Assembly: GCA_958298945.1 (NCBI GenBank)
Contig: OY282605.1
Location: forward strand, 829,811-893,810
Origin: Atherix ibis
Taxonomy: Eukaryota > Arthropoda > Insecta > Diptera > Athericidae
DNA length: 64,000 bases
Direction: 5' to 3'
A program made the translations under genes and the position numbers. Shown in pieces: positions 12,300 to 25,213 of this stretch. Within the stretch, counting starts at the first letter, position 1, and every line of letters begins with the position of its first letter. The notes beneath the pieces were generated by a model. That model had not been told where the DNA came from and did not search any database. It was given only the letters and a program-made list of their open reading frames with translations.

Positions 12300-14128
12300 C
12301 TAACCTGTATTTTTGTAGCACCATCTTGTTGGGCAGTTTTGGTTCTTATTTTGTGGAACAAAGTGCTGTGGTCGACCCGGTAGATTTGGTCGAAAATGAG
12401 TTATAGGTGCAGCAGCTGGACCATTTTGAAATTCAACAGCGGCGGTGCCTGGACGCACTTGGCCACAGGTCACACAGTTTGGAGTCGAACTGATTTGCGT
12501 CACTTGGGGTCCATAGAATCGTTGTGGTTGTGGCATTGTTGGAACAAAAAAGCTACCAGCGTTGCTCGGTTGATAAATTTGTCCGATCTGCTGCATACGC
12601 ATTCCGGACATATGCCGTAAATAATTAGCTGACAAAAGAGTTTTACGGTCTTCTTTGCGTCGAGCAAGTGCAACATAAAGACGTTTTGAGCCGAAAATAC
12701 GGCCATTCATCTCAGACACTGCACGATTGGCATCTACGGCCGATTTGAAACAAACAAATCCAAATTTCTTTGATCGGCCATCTTTTTTCACCATTACTTT
12801 AGCAGAAGTTATTGTTCCATACTGGGAAAATTGCATTCTTAACTTTTGATCATCAACGTTATCATCTAGATTCTTAATGTACAAATTGAAACCATCTAAG
12901 CCTGTTTGCCGTTGCTTTTTCAATTCTTCAAATCTACATTTCAGTTCCATTTGTCTTTCCTGTTTCTTTTGTGCGCGTCCGACGTACAATATCTTTCCAT
13001 CTGGCAATTGCTTCCCATTTAGAGCATCTACAGCTGCCCTAGCCGCATCCGGTGTTTCAAATGCAACAAACCCGAATCCATTGCATTTACCATTTTCTTT
13101 TACCATAACCTAAAAGTTGTTTTTTTTACCAAATTTACAAAAATTCTTCCATTAATTTTTCATAAAAAATACTTAACAAAATGATTGCGAGGAAATTTTT
13201 TTTTTTGGAGTGCTTTTAATTGTTATTATAAAGAATTTTAATATATGTATTATTGCATGTCGATTAAAAAATTTTCAATTGTTTTTGGTAGCTATAAAGG
13301 GATTTGCTTTATGCTGAAAGTCTAAGAGAAGCATTTGGGTACTGCATGGAGTTTATTAATAATCAAGACAATTTTTGTACTATTTGTATGTTGAGCACAA
13401 GCTCAGAAACTTTATTGCATAAAGGATATAGGAAATAATAGTTACCAAAGTCACTTAAAGGGTCTATTGAACGATCATCAAGCGTAGCAAGTCTCTGGAA
13501 GTTTAAATACTGAGGGAGTATCTGAAACTTTGAACAAGTGAAAACAAGACTTTCGACATTTAACAGTAAATTTTCTAATAGAAAAGAGGAATATTTATTA
13601 ATATTGACTAAAAATAAACTTCCGAATAGAACCAAACCAAATTATTGTTCATTCCAATCGAAAATTTGATGAACTAAAAAAAAATTATTCAATGTGTTTA
13701 TATATGATTACCTTATGGCTAGTGATTTTTCCGAACGGCTCAAAGAGTTCTTTCAACTTTTGATTGTCGAAATTTTCACCGAAATTTTTAACATAAACGT
13801 TGGTAAAGAGTTTTGCCTTTTCGCCGAGTTCTTTCTCACGCTCTCTGCGTGGAATAAAACGTCCAACGTAAACTTTCTTGCCGTTTAGCATCATCCCATT
13901 AATTTTCTGAATCGCTTTATTTGCAGATTCTTCACTTTCAAAATGTACAAATCCATAGCCTTTGGAAATGCCTTTTTCATCTTGCGCTACTTTACAGCTT
14001 AAAATGGTGCCAAATACAGAGAATGTCTCGTAAATAGCTTTGTTGTCAATACTTCTTTCTAAATTTTTAATGAAAAGGTTTCCGCCACCTGATCGTCGGA
14101 ACGATGGATCGCCCCGTTGAGATTCCAT
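12300..14128 (-). CDS. Truncated PABP paralog (copy A): RRM2-RRM3-RRM4, no RRM1, no MLLE
   Basis: Two exons, 14128-13712 and 13109-12300, join in frame at the same intron position as pAbp and give about 408 aa if the frame stops at 12300. The ATG used here corresponds to the internal Met before SQRDPS in full-length pAbp, so RRM1 is absent. RNP motifs are intact: [14 protein letters not shown] (RRM2), [14 protein letters not shown] (RRM3) and [14 protein letters not shown] (RRM4). A one-base loss near the end of the linker exon shifts the C-terminus, and the MLLE domain is gone. Such a protein could bind poly(A) or AU-rich RNA but not PAM2 partners. No promoter or 5' exon is evident, so expression is uncertain. 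It may be a decaying duplicate. Confidence 0.6.
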
Positions 14129-14139
14129 AACGCACGCTG

Positions 14140-14595
14140 ATCTAAACTTAGAAAATATACATTAATGTAATTATATTTTTAATGATTTGGGCTTTTATTG
14201 TTATTTGTGCGCTTATTCCATACAATTTTCATAAAATGTGATCACAATGAAAATGACGTGTGGTGTGTGCGTGCGTGTGTAATTTTCTCAGCATATATAT
14301 TTGGTTTAATTACAGTTAAAAAGTTATCTATGTAAATGATGTAGAATATTTTATGAAAATTGAATCTTGCTTCTTAGGTTTTATTTATTGAAAAATTCAC
14401 TTGTATAGACGATGTCTAGTATGGAATAGGTGCGGTGCTTTAGCAGAATTGAAGGCAACTTATCCTAATCAATAGCTAACTAGAATATGCTTTGACCATG
14501 GCCCGCGAAATGGTTATTTGCATTTGTCACCATTTAATATAGTAAACAATTTCTTAAATGATTAAAAGTAAATGAATATCAGTATCTGTTCATGA
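14140..14595. repeat. Diverged copy of the PABP-array upstream block
   Basis: This stretch, directly upstream of copy A, shares interrupted similarity with 20.4-20.65 kb and 22.1-22.3 kb. Examples are TTTGGxTTAATTAxAGTTA, TAGAATATTTTA, and the run containing GAAGGCAACTxATCCTAA. It appears to be the oldest of three copies of the block that adjoins the 5' end of each array unit. Confidence 0.55.
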
Positions 14596-17430
14596 ACCGA
14601 AATCGTAGTCTAACCTACTATTTAACACAAAACATAATAAGAACGCCTTTGATACCAGAGTCTTTAGAACATTATCATAATAACTTTGTACACATTGCAA
14701 TATATATAATAATGTGCTATTGAATTATTTGAAAATTTACTGGCTGTCCACATATGACTCTTTTTTAAATCCTTCTATCCTCATATTTTTATATAACGAA
14801 TGGACTTTCTATTTATATGTATTTTTATCTTTTTATCTTATTGTTAGCAAAATTATTGTCCTGGAATTTTTGACAATTTCGACTTTAGTCAACACGTACC
14901 CAAATCAAAAATGAGTCACTACTTTGAAATTAGTATTTTTACCAAATAAACACTTTAAAATGTATGAATAATCTAATTAAAATTTCAATAAATCGACAAT
15001 AGTGAATCTTTTAATATACGAGTACTATCTATGTACATGCATATATAATATATACACACACAATATGCACGGAACAATTATTATTCTAATGAATTTAACT
15101 ACTATATTTTGTTACTTCGAAATAGAAATATTTCATAAACAATTTTCACTACATGCTAATAAGTATTTTACTCTATGTGCATTAGAATATTTATATAGCA
15201 AAATTTAATAATTTCGGGACTAAACTACACTGCTTCTAATATAAGTCACTGAACTGTCAGTTGTATTGTCGGTGTTTTGACACTTACCACCTTCGATAGA
15301 AAATTATTTCTAAAAAAATTATCACTCATCCGTTGATTGTTTGGGTCTTAAAATATACTAAATATTTAGAAAATTACTTTAATAACACGACTTACAGTCT
15401 TTTAACTCTGTTTCTATTGGAATTTTAGAATAATGATCTATATTTTAATCGTGTGGGACAGCCAAGAACGGAAATGCACACATTTTTTGTGTTGAAAATA
15501 TTCAAAACAAATACAACCACTAAGTTCATTCTTTTCTCACAAAAACAACTTCTGACATTTCGGCCTGCTTCCGCACTTCAACCTACACCACTTATTTTGA
15601 TAAGAAAAATTCTCAAAAAATCCCGTATGAAAATCTATTGTCTAGTCAAGCTAAATAGCTACTTTTTGCCCCAGACACTATAAAATATTGCCTTTTGTAA
15701 AATATATTTATGAGCTGCCTCAGTTCAGTTTACTCAATTTTAAATTACCGATATATATATATATTTTTATCCAGTACATCCATTCAAACGTACGTATGCA
15801 TGTACAAAAGTTAAACTATGACAATTTAATAAAAATAATTAAGATGTAAAACTTTAAAAACTTAATCTAAACAAACTTCGACGGTCATTCGAACTTTAGT
15901 GCTAAAATTCGTACACCTACGTCCGGATACACGCACGCACACATTATCAACGTCATGCCATACTTGCATGCGGAATAAGCCGAAATATGTATAATGTACA
16001 TGCCACTTTAGATTATAGAGCACATTTTGAACTTATAATACTTTCATCAATCATTACCTATTCAGAAATATACATTGCTACAAAAATCTGTTTAATTTTT
16101 CGTGCATAATCTACCCGTTTATTTTTATTTATTGACTATAAAAATTTAATAAGCATCATAATGTCATTACAAAACCAGAGGCGAAAAGCTCGATTTTCGC
16201 CGGTATCGTATTGTCTTCACCAGCCGGCGAAACAACGCATCGTGCAGCTGCGTACGGTATACAATCAATACCGAATAGTCATATTTAAAATATTTACACT
16301 TCTTTTAATCAGTGTAATATAGGCAATTTAATAATATGAAGTATTTTCCAACAACTGGTTATTGCAATGGTTATTTGAGTTAACAGTAAATTCGATTTTC
16401 GCAATAATCTAAATGACTAACTACTCTTTTCGATAATAATTTCGAATTCAATAATAAACGTCCACCATAAAAATGAAATCTAATAATAAAATATAAAGAA
16501 ATCAAATAATTTAAAACTAAAATGAATACAATAAAAAATCTGTATTTTTACGTATACAATAGTAAAAATTGATATTTATTATTTCGTTATTTGCTAAAAT
16601 TACATTAATTCGAATTTAAATAAATAAATAATAAAAAATCTATTCTTTAATCGATGGCTTTTACATATATACACATAATTTCATTGTATTCTATACTTAT
16701 TTCAATCCATATTTTATTTATAATGCATATAATAAAAGTTGGATAAACTTAAAATTCAAATTAAAAATTGGGACTAATTGAGTATACCCCAAAAACCATA
16801 TTTATTGATTTATGGCATGGTAACAAAGGTGCTTGGGCTTAGTAATAAGCACAAAATATTTCGACAAAACTATCTCAATTTTTCAAGGAAGTCTCCTTGT
16901 AATTCGATATATTTTTTACAATTTTCATTAATGATGTTAATCTTGGCAACTCCTACAGTCATGTTTAACTCGGCACACCAATATTGAATAGTTCCTCATT
17001 TTCAATATTACTAGTATTAATAAGCCTTTCTTTAAAAACAAAAACATTAAATAAATTCTTGCAACCCATTTACTCCAATAAATTCTCAAAACTATAATAA
17101 AAGGTAAAAAAATCAGCTTTTAAATCGAATATTTTGAAGATACTGTGGCAATTGGACTTAAAACTAAACATTCATACAAACAGTCATGCAAACATGCACA
17201 CACCATGCATACTACACATACACACATTAGCATTCACTTGTATACAGCTGAGCACCATGGCAATAAATGTGCGTTGCACAGTCAGTCGTACCATAGCGCT
17301 CAGCGTTAACACGCGCTAATTTGGCATAAACAACACAACCAAACATCGTAAACATCTTTACTTTTATGAATTAAAAATTTATTAGTTAAAATTTAATTCA
17401 TCCGTGTATTTATTGTTTTCCTTATTCTAC
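14596..17430. repeat. Segmental duplication block X1 (partner 22486-25213)
   Basis: The block from ACCGAAATCGTAGTCTAACC to TTTATTGTTTTCCTTATTCT matches 22486-25213 almost base for base, with scattered substitutions and a few insertions or deletions; for example about 100 bp at 17050-17160 is missing from the partner. No gene is evident. Small frames in it are conserved only because the copies are young. It lies upstream of pAbp copy A in that gene's orientation. Confidence 0.9.
16139..16288 (+). other. Short coding-like frame shared by X1 and X2
   Basis: Within the AT-rich block a GC-richer stretch encodes about 38 residues ending at a TAA (16286-16288), containing GIVLSSPAGETTHRAAAYGI. The partner copy at about 24030-24147 has the same frame with a few changes, including Cys for Ser and Asp for Ala. 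I do not recognise it. It may be a terminal exon relic of an unrelated gene or a regulatory element. No convincing upstream exon was found. Confidence 0.25.
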
Positions 17431-17641
17431 AACCATGAAATGGATAGCCAGTTTTAAACCCCAAATATTTTCCGTTATCACTTACACCAAACGTGACATT
17501 ATTATATCTATTGTAGTTGCCAGTAGGATATTTGGTAACTACATTGGTAATTGGTGCTTTCATTGATGAACATGTGTGAAATAGTAATAAATTGCATGGA
17601 TAGGAATCGTAATGCATAAAGTAAGGCTTTAAAGTTTGCAT
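17393..17641 (-). other. Unplaced ORF in the insert between X1 and the copy B flank
   Basis: The interval 17431-17650 has no counterpart at the matching junction of X2. On the minus strand it is open for 82 codons, with a plausible protein composition (for example NNVTFGVSDNGKYLGF). I recognise no family. The last codons run into block X1, which argues for a chance frame or an exon fragment cut by the duplication breakpoint. Confidence 0.2.
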
Positions 17642-17649
17642 ACAAAATA

Positions 17650-18600
17650 AATCGCGTACAAAAATGTTTACAACTCAAAAAAAAAATGAATAAATTAAAT
17701 AAAGCTAATTTTTAACAAAACACAATTGTCTTGTGATTATTTTTTTTATTAACTTCCCTGGATGTCCTAAATTTTGTTGCAGAAGAATTTATGGAAATTC
17801 TCTGCTCTATTAGACAACAAATGACAATTTCATTATATTTTTTTCTGTTTTTTTTTCTGCACGATTTTCGGCATAGAATTTTACGAATTTTTTGTAAACA
17901 TTTTAATTTTATCTTTTTAAGTTTTTTTTAATATTTAATAGATTATTATTTTCTTAAATATATTTTGCTTATTGTTTTTTCCTTTTTTTTATTTATAAAG
18001 ATTTTATTTTTTTATTTTATTTTCTTTTTAATATTTCTTCAATCAAGTCCCCCTTTTTTAAAATTTTTTGTAAAATTTTTCGATTTTTATGTATTTTTTG
18101 AAAAATGTTTTTAGGACATACAAATACAATCCCGTTTTTTATTTTTTATTTTTCTACATATTTTTTTCTTTTTAAGATGTTTTCCTTTCTTTACTATTGC
18201 GTTGTCGGAGAAAGTAGAAAATGACAAAAATGTGTGCAAGAAATTTTCTTTATTAAATTAAAATGCCTTTAAATTTCAAAAACAATAACCAAACAATTAA
18301 ACCAAATTGCTTCCACTTTTAGAATTTTTTTTATTACGTTTTTCTTCACAATAAAATCCACATAAAAGTTGGCTATAAAATAACACACACAAAAATTTCA
18401 ATACTAAGATAATTATATTAGTATTTATTAGAAAAAAATATTTGTTTGTTCTTATGGAATTACTTGGGGAGAATTGACAAAATACTCATTAAACTATTTA
18501 CCTTTTCGTATGCAAAAAAAATGAGTAAGATACAAAGGAAATATACCATTCTACTCATTCTGAATTAATATCTTATGCTTAAACTAACATATCTCAATTA
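17650..18600. repeat. Copy of the pAbp 3' flank (partner about 27912-28950)
   Basis: The run starting ACAAAAATGTTTACAACTC and the following T-rich 800 bp match the region downstream of the complete pAbp gene. With copy B, this shows that the duplicated unit included the 3' flank. No coding sequence is present; the T runs give only shadow frames. Confidence 0.85.
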
Positions 18601-18659
18601 TTTTAATTTACTGTCTAAGAGAATTAATTATTAAATAAGTTCAACGTTTTTATTCATTT

Positions 18660-19913
18660 AGGACGTTTTAGAAGATGCGCGGCAAAAACTGCTTTGTTGA
18701 GCTTGTGAAGTTGTACGGACAATGACGACATTGTAGGTGCGCCTGGCCTAAATTATGTTGTTGTTGCAGATGCTGCAATATTAGGGAATGGACTCGAACT
18801 GGCCTGAGGACCAAACAATCGCGGTGGCTGTGGCAAATAACATAAAAAAATATTAGTCAATTTTTTCGTTACGAACTTTTGTTGAACATGAATTGAAGAT
18901 GCATAATTTTAACGTACTTTCAGTTTGTAGAGGAGGCTGATTTGCAATAGCAGCTGGAGCTAGCGGATGAGTTGGAGGATTGCGCATTCTTGAAGTGTAT
19001 TGATAGTTAGGAATACACGCTTGAGCATCAGGAACCGGAGCCATCTGCCGAGTCTTGAATTTATGTTAAATGGTAAATTAAAATCAAAATCATTTCTTAC
19101 CTGCATATTTGTAGCTGCAGCTTGTTGTCCAGTAATTGCTCTTAGATTATGGAGGGATGCCGAATGACTTCCTTGTTGAGCTTGTGGTGTTCCATGGAAA
19201 GGGGCGACAGGTGCACCTGGTCTAAATTGTGTTGTAGTAGCAGCTGCTGCGATATTAGGAAATCCTGCAACTGTCGCACTCTGAGCTGCTGCGAGAGGTC
19301 GTCCTTGAGCGCGAGTAACCCACCGTGGAGTTGAGCTGACCTGAGGACCAAAAAATCGTTGTGGTTGTGGTTGTGACATCGTCGGCACGAAGAAACCGCC
19401 AGGACTGCCTGATTGATAGATTTGTCCCATTTGCTGCATGCGCATTCCGGACATTTGTCGCAAATAGTGCGCCGACAAATGAGCCTTACGCTCATCTTTC
19501 CGTTGAGCAAGTGCAACGTAAATTGGTTTCGAGCCAAATATGCGTCCATTCATCTCAGTTACTGCACGAGTTGCCTCCTCGGCTGAGTTAAAGCATACAA
19601 AACCGAATTTTTTAGAACGACCCTCTTCGTCCAACATCACCTTCACCGATGTTATTGTTCCATATAATGAGAATCTTGCTCTCAGTTTTTCATCATCGAT
19701 ACTATCGTCCAAATACTTAACGTATAAATTAACGCCGTGTAATCGTTCCCGTCCTTGTTTTTTCAATTCCTCGAATTTACCTTTTGATTCAAAGGTCTCT
19801 TCGACTTGCAATTCGTTCCCATTTAATGCTTGTACTGTTGGCTCAGCCGCATCTGTAGTTTCAAATGCATTAAAGCCAAAACCGTGCGCTTTCTCGTCAT
19901 GTTCCATCAGGAC
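18660..19913 (-). pseudogene. PABP copy B: partial RRM3 and RRM4, rearranged 3' end
   Basis: Exon 19913-19101 equals pAbp exon 3 and exon 19053-18918 equals exon 4, both with splice sites kept. RRM3 has lost its first half (the upstream exon is missing) and an internal in-frame stretch including the LYVGRAQKK segment. RRM4 is intact ([14 protein letters not shown]), as is the Pro/Gln/Ala linker. The MLLE exon is replaced by a second, decayed piece of the linker exon at 18830-18660 (PPRLFGPQ...PNIAA...FRPGAP, with an internal stop). There is no ATG in a sensible context and no RRM1 or RRM2. I treat it as a truncated tandem duplicate and most likely a pseudogene, although about 270 linker and RRM4 codons remain open. 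Confidence 0.7.
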
Positions 19914-20243
19914 CTAATATAGATTGTTAATGATTATTACTTATTCAATTAATTTTTTTCGATAAATATGTTGATAAGGTTAGTGCTGAAGCATGCATTA
20001 TACATACTAGCTGTTCGAAATTGACTCATTTGGATTTTTTGTTACTCCTAGCTATATGGACAATTTTTTCCTAAATCAGCAAATCTTGATAAGAAAATAT
20101 GTTAAACACTGACTTCGGCGATGTTGCGTTATAGGTATTTTACTAACAGATCTAAACAAAACGAATTCGTTGTTTGGCCAATGGCATCCTTATTTCTACA
20201 TTCAAAAAAAAAATAGAATTATCATTTAAACGAAAGATTACTA

Positions 20244-20801
20244 AGCACACAAATGTTCTGAACGATGAACGATTTGCAATTAGATGTAGGTTAAGGCACT
20301 TTTTGTAGGGCCACAATTCAAGGGTTTTTACTTTTATAAACTAAAATGTTACATTATTTTTACATACTGAAATTGTACTTGCGGCTAGTAAAAAGATTTA
20401 TTTTAATGAACGCATCTGGTGTGTGATTACGTACGTGTATGTAATGTTTTCGAGAATAGACATTTGGCTTAATTATAGTTACAAACTGATGTATGTAAAA
20501 AAAGATTTAGAATATTTTAAGAAAAACTTGAATCTATTTTTTTAGGTTTTATTTATTGCCCAGTGTGGAAGAGGTGAGGTGCTTAATCATAGTTGAAGGC
20601 AACTCATCCTAACTAAGATTTACTTTAACCATCTTAAATACGACAAAATGTTTGTTCCTTAGACATACGAGTATGCCAGCGTTCACGTCATAGGATCACG
20701 ATTGTGAGCCTTTTGGCGACTGGGAATGCAGTTAATATCACTCCAAACTTCTTTCAATAAAAATCGAGCAATTCTGATTTTAAATTCGATGAGATTCACC
20801 G
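20244..20801. repeat. Duplicated block D1 (partner 21925-22446)
   Basis: The block from GCACACAAATGTTCTGAACG to TTTAAATTCGATGAGATTCA is repeated at 21925-22446. Its start also matches the pAbp stretch just before exon 2 (GTAGxGCCACAAxTCAAGGG, compare 31480-31515), and the similarity stops where exon 2 would begin. It marks the breakpoint where copy B lost its 5' exons. No gene is present. Confidence 0.85.
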
Positions 20802-21924
20802 TACTAGAAAAACGAGAATAGTCTCTCTAAGCCATATATCTTTCACGTTGTAATGTTGCAATTTCATGAGAATACTATTTGGGTTACTGTTTAGACAAGC
20901 CAGCTAAAGGCGAACTCATGTCAGCATCTGTACGTCTGGAGATTTTTATCACATTTTCCGCTTCTAGCTTAGGATACTGTGCAACGGGTAGATTATCAGA
21001 AGCTTTGAAAATCTCAGCTCTACAATTCTTTCAATTTGCTCGCCCTTTCATAAACTGTGACAGTCGTTTTATTTAAAATTCCTAACATTTGGCTCCACAA
21101 CAGCTTCTTGGCTTTAGACCTTGCTAATCTGCTGATGAAAAAGCTACGATCTATATATTCGCAATATGGTCATTACTATGGCTATTTACCATAGTGAAAA
21201 TGAAGGCAATCGAAGTACTTAAATAGTAAAACTACCAAAAATAGTGCTGCATGAAGAGAGGAATATATGGTGCAGAAGGACTGGACTGAATTTCTGTGAA
21301 CAATTAGAGCTTTACCAAAATGCAAACTAATTCACGCAGGCTCGTATATTATGTTATTTTTTAGAGATAGTGCCTAGTTTTTGAGACTTTATTTTTTAGA
21401 CTATTTTAAAAACAGTGTTCAGCTCTTGTGGCTTAAGGTCTTTTAATGTATTTATTAGTGTGGCACCTAGTTCGCTGGTGGATCGAGAGGGGGTTAAAAG
21501 TATTTGGGGATTTAGACGGTGTGGTAATAGATATACCTGGTGTCATTATTAATTATCGCTGTTCATTATTAGTTTTCTGACAATCGGCATTGGAGATTTG
21601 AATAACTTACGATTACCTTTTTTTGGAAAGAGAGGAGGGAGATGGTCTTTGATTGGATCAGAAAGGAGATGGTGGTAATGATGAAGTGAACGGAAAAGAG
21701 ATTAGTGACGATGATGACCAGTCTGATATTTGAATAGAATGAGATGGCGCGCGGACTGCTTCTGTAAACTAGGTATTGAACTGTACTGTGAAAGCACCCA
21801 TTTGATTATTTTTAAATATCGTTGTTACTATAGCCATCGAACATTTGTTGATTTTGCTCTCCACGTAAGCCGAGCAGCAACGGTCTCCTGAGGAGTATTC
21901 AATTATTTTACAGTTCACGCAAAA
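20802..21924. other. Unique spacer between D1 and D2
   Basis: This 1.1-kb segment is not repeated in the window. A minus-strand frame near 21060-20880 reads plausibly for about 45 codons (AEIFKASDNLPVAQYPKLEA), and a G-rich stretch lies at 21480-21720. I recognise no gene or transposon. It may be the remains of an insertion that separated the duplicated blocks. Confidence 0.3.
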
Positions 21925-22446
21925 AGCACACAAATGTTTTGAACGATGAACGATTTGCAATTAGATGTAGCTTAAGGCACTTTTTGTAGGGCCACAATTC
22001 AAGGGCTTTTACTTTTATAAACTAAAATGTTACATTATTTTTACACACTGAAATTGTACTTGCGGCTAGTAAAAAGATTTATTTTAATGAACGCATTTGG
22101 TGTGTGATTACGTACGTGTATGCAATGTTTCCGAGAATAGACATTTGGCTTAATTATAGTTACAAACTGATGTATGTAAAAAAAGATTTAGAATATTTTA
22201 ATATATTTTTTAGGTTTTATTTACTATCTAGTATGGAAGAGGTGAGGTGCTGAATCATAGTTGAAGGCAACTTATCCTAACTAGGATTTGATTTAACCAT
22301 CTTAAATACGACAAAATGTTTCTTCCTTCACGTCATAGGATCACGATTGTGAGCCTTTTGGCGACTGGGAATGCAGTTAATATCTCTCCAAACTTCTTTC
22401 AATTAAAATCGAGCAATCCTAGTTTTAAATTCGATGAGATTCATCG
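21925..22446. repeat. Duplicated block D2 (partner D1)
   Basis: This is a near-identical copy of 20244-20801 with small deletions, for example of the run around 20650-20695. It joins X2 after about 40 unrelated bases, as the equivalent block joins X1 upstream of copy A. It therefore looks like the upstream part of a third PABP unit whose exons are lost. Confidence 0.85.
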
Positions 22447-22485
22447 AATCGTTTAACAAATTTTTATTTTTTAATTGCATTTCTT

Positions 22486-25213
22486 ACCGAAATCGTAGTC
22501 TAACCTACTATTTAACACAAAACATAATAAGAACGCCTTAGCTACCAGAGTCATTGGGGCATTGTCATAACTTTGTACACGTTGCAATAGGTATAATAAT
22601 GTGCTATGAAATCATTTGAAATTTTACTGGCTGTCCATATATGACTCTTTTCTTTAATCCCTCTATCCTTATACTTTTATATTACGAATGCACTTTCTAT
22701 TTATATGTATTTTTATCTTTTTATCTTATTGTTAGCAAAATTATTGTCCTGGAATTTTTGACTACTTCGACTTTAGTCAACACGTACCCAAATCCAAAAT
22801 GAGTTACTACTTTGAAATTAGTATTTTTACCAAATAAACACTTCAAAATGTATGAATAATCTAATTAAAATTTCAATAAATCGGCAATAGTGAATCTTTT
22901 AATATACGAGTACTATCTATGTACATGCATATATAATATATACACACACAATATGCAAGGAACAATTATTATTCTAATGAATTTAACTACTATATTTTGT
23001 TACTTCGAAATAGAAATATTTCATAAACAATTTTCACTACATGCTAATAAGTATTTTACTCTATGTGCATTAGAATATTTATATAGCAAAATTTAATAAT
23101 TTCGGGACTAAACTACACTGCTTCTAATATAAGTCACTGAACTGTCAGTTGTATTGTCGGTGTTTTGACACTTACCACCTTCGATAGAAAATTATTTCTA
23201 AAAAAATTATCACTCATCCGTTGATTGTTTGGGTCTTAAAATAAACTAAATATTTAGAAAATTACTTTAATAACACGACTTACAGTCTTTTAACTCTGTT
23301 TCTATTGGAATTTTAGAATAATGATCTATATTTTAATCGTGTGGGTCAGCCAAGAGCAGAAATGCACACATTTTTTGTGTTGAAAATGTTCGAAACAAAT
23401 ACAACCACTAAGTTCATTTTTTTCTCACAAAAACAGCTTCTGACATTTCGGCTGCTTCGCACTTCAACCTACACCACTTATTTTGATAAGAAAAATTCTC
23501 AAAAAATCCCGTATGAAAATCTATTGTCTAGTGAAGCTAAACAGCTACTTTTTGCTGCAGACACTATAAAATATTGCCTTTTGTAAAATATATTTATGAG
23601 CTGCCTCAGTTCAGTTTACTCAATTTTAAATTACCGATATATATATATATATATTTATCCAGTACATCCATTCAAACGTTCGTATGCATGTACAAAAGTT
23701 AAACGATGACAATTTAATAAAAATAATTAAGATGTTAAACTTTAAAAACTTAATATAAACAAACTTCGACGGTCATTCGAACTTTACTGCTAAAATGTGT
23801 ACACCTACGTCCGTACATATACATATATACATATTTCAGCTTATTCCCATAGATACATGCCATTTTAGATTATAGAGCACATTTTGAACTTATAATACTT
23901 TTATCAATCATTACCTATTCAGAAATATACATTGCTACAAAAATCTGTTTAATTTTTCGTGCATAATCTACCCCTTTTATTTTTATCTATTGACTATAAT
24001 AATTTAATAAGGCATCATAATGTCATTACAAAACCAGAGGCGAAATGCTCGATTTTCGACGGTATCGTATTGTCTTCACCAGCCGGCGAAACAACGCATC
24101 GTGCAGCTGCGTACGGTATACAATCAATACCGAATAGTCATATTTAAAATATTTACACTTCTTTTAATCAGTGTAATATAGGCAATTTAATAATATGAAG
24201 TATTTTCCAACAACTGGTTATTGCAATGGTTATTTGAGTTAACAGTAAATTCGATTTTCGCAATATTCTAAATGACTAACTTCTTTTCGATAATAATTTC
24301 GAATTAAATAATAAACGTCTACCACACAAATTATGTGGATAAAAATGAAATCTAATAATAAAATATAAAGAAATCAAATAATTTAAAACTAAAATGAATA
24401 CAATAAAAAATCTGTATTTTTACGTATACAATAGTAAAAATTGATATTTATTATTTCGTTATTTGCTAAAATTACATTAATTCGAATTTAAATAAATAAA
24501 TAATAAAAAATCTATTCGTTAATCGATGGCTTTTACATATGTATATACACATAATTTCATTGTATTCTATACTTATTTCAATCCATATTTTATTTATAAT
24601 GCATATAATAAAAGTTGGATAAACTTATAATTCAAATTAAAAATTGGGACTAATTGAGTATACCCAACCAACCATATTTATTGATTTATAACATGGTAAC
24701 AAAAGTGCTTGGGCTTAGTAATAAGCACAAAATATTTCGACAAAATTATCTCAATTTTTCAACGAAGTCTCCTTGTAATTCGATATATTTTTTTAAAATT
24801 TTCATTAATGATGTTAATCTTGGCAACTCCTACTACAGTCATGTTTAAACTCGGCACACCAATATTGAATATTTCCTCATTTTTAATATTACTAGTATTA
24901 ATAAGCCTTTCTTTAAAAACAAAAACATTAAATATGTGGTTTAAAACTAAACATTCATACAAACAGTCATGCAAACATGCACACACCATGCATACTACAC
25001 ATACACACATTAGCATTCACTTGTATACAGCTGAGCACCATGGCAAAAAATGTGCGTTGCACAGTCAGTCGTACCATAGCGCTCAGCATTAACACGCGCT
25101 AATTTGGCATAAACAACACAACCAAACATTTTAAACATCTTTACTTTTGTGAATTAAAAATGTATTAGTTAAAATTTAATTCATCCGTGTATTTATTGTT
25201 TTCCTTATTCTAC
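22486..25213. repeat. Segmental duplication block X2 (partner X1 14596-17430)
   Basis: This is the second copy of block X, with an offset of about 7.8-7.9 kb. Sequence differences are sparse and spread evenly, so the duplication is recent relative to the PABP copies themselves. A (TA)n run at 23635-23655 and extra TATACA repeats at 23815-23835 differ from X1. No gene was identified apart from the short shared frame near 24030-24147. Confidence 0.9.

Noticed and set aside
14714..15208. Small plus-strand frames in X1 conserved in X2 (for example 15002-15208)
   Set aside because: The copies are so similar that any frame is conserved; hydrophobic AT-codon content and no protein likeness.
19142..19549. 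135-codon alternative minus-strand frame over copy B
   Set aside because: It is the +1 shadow of the RRM4/linker frame, also seen over the complete pAbp at 29994-30236.
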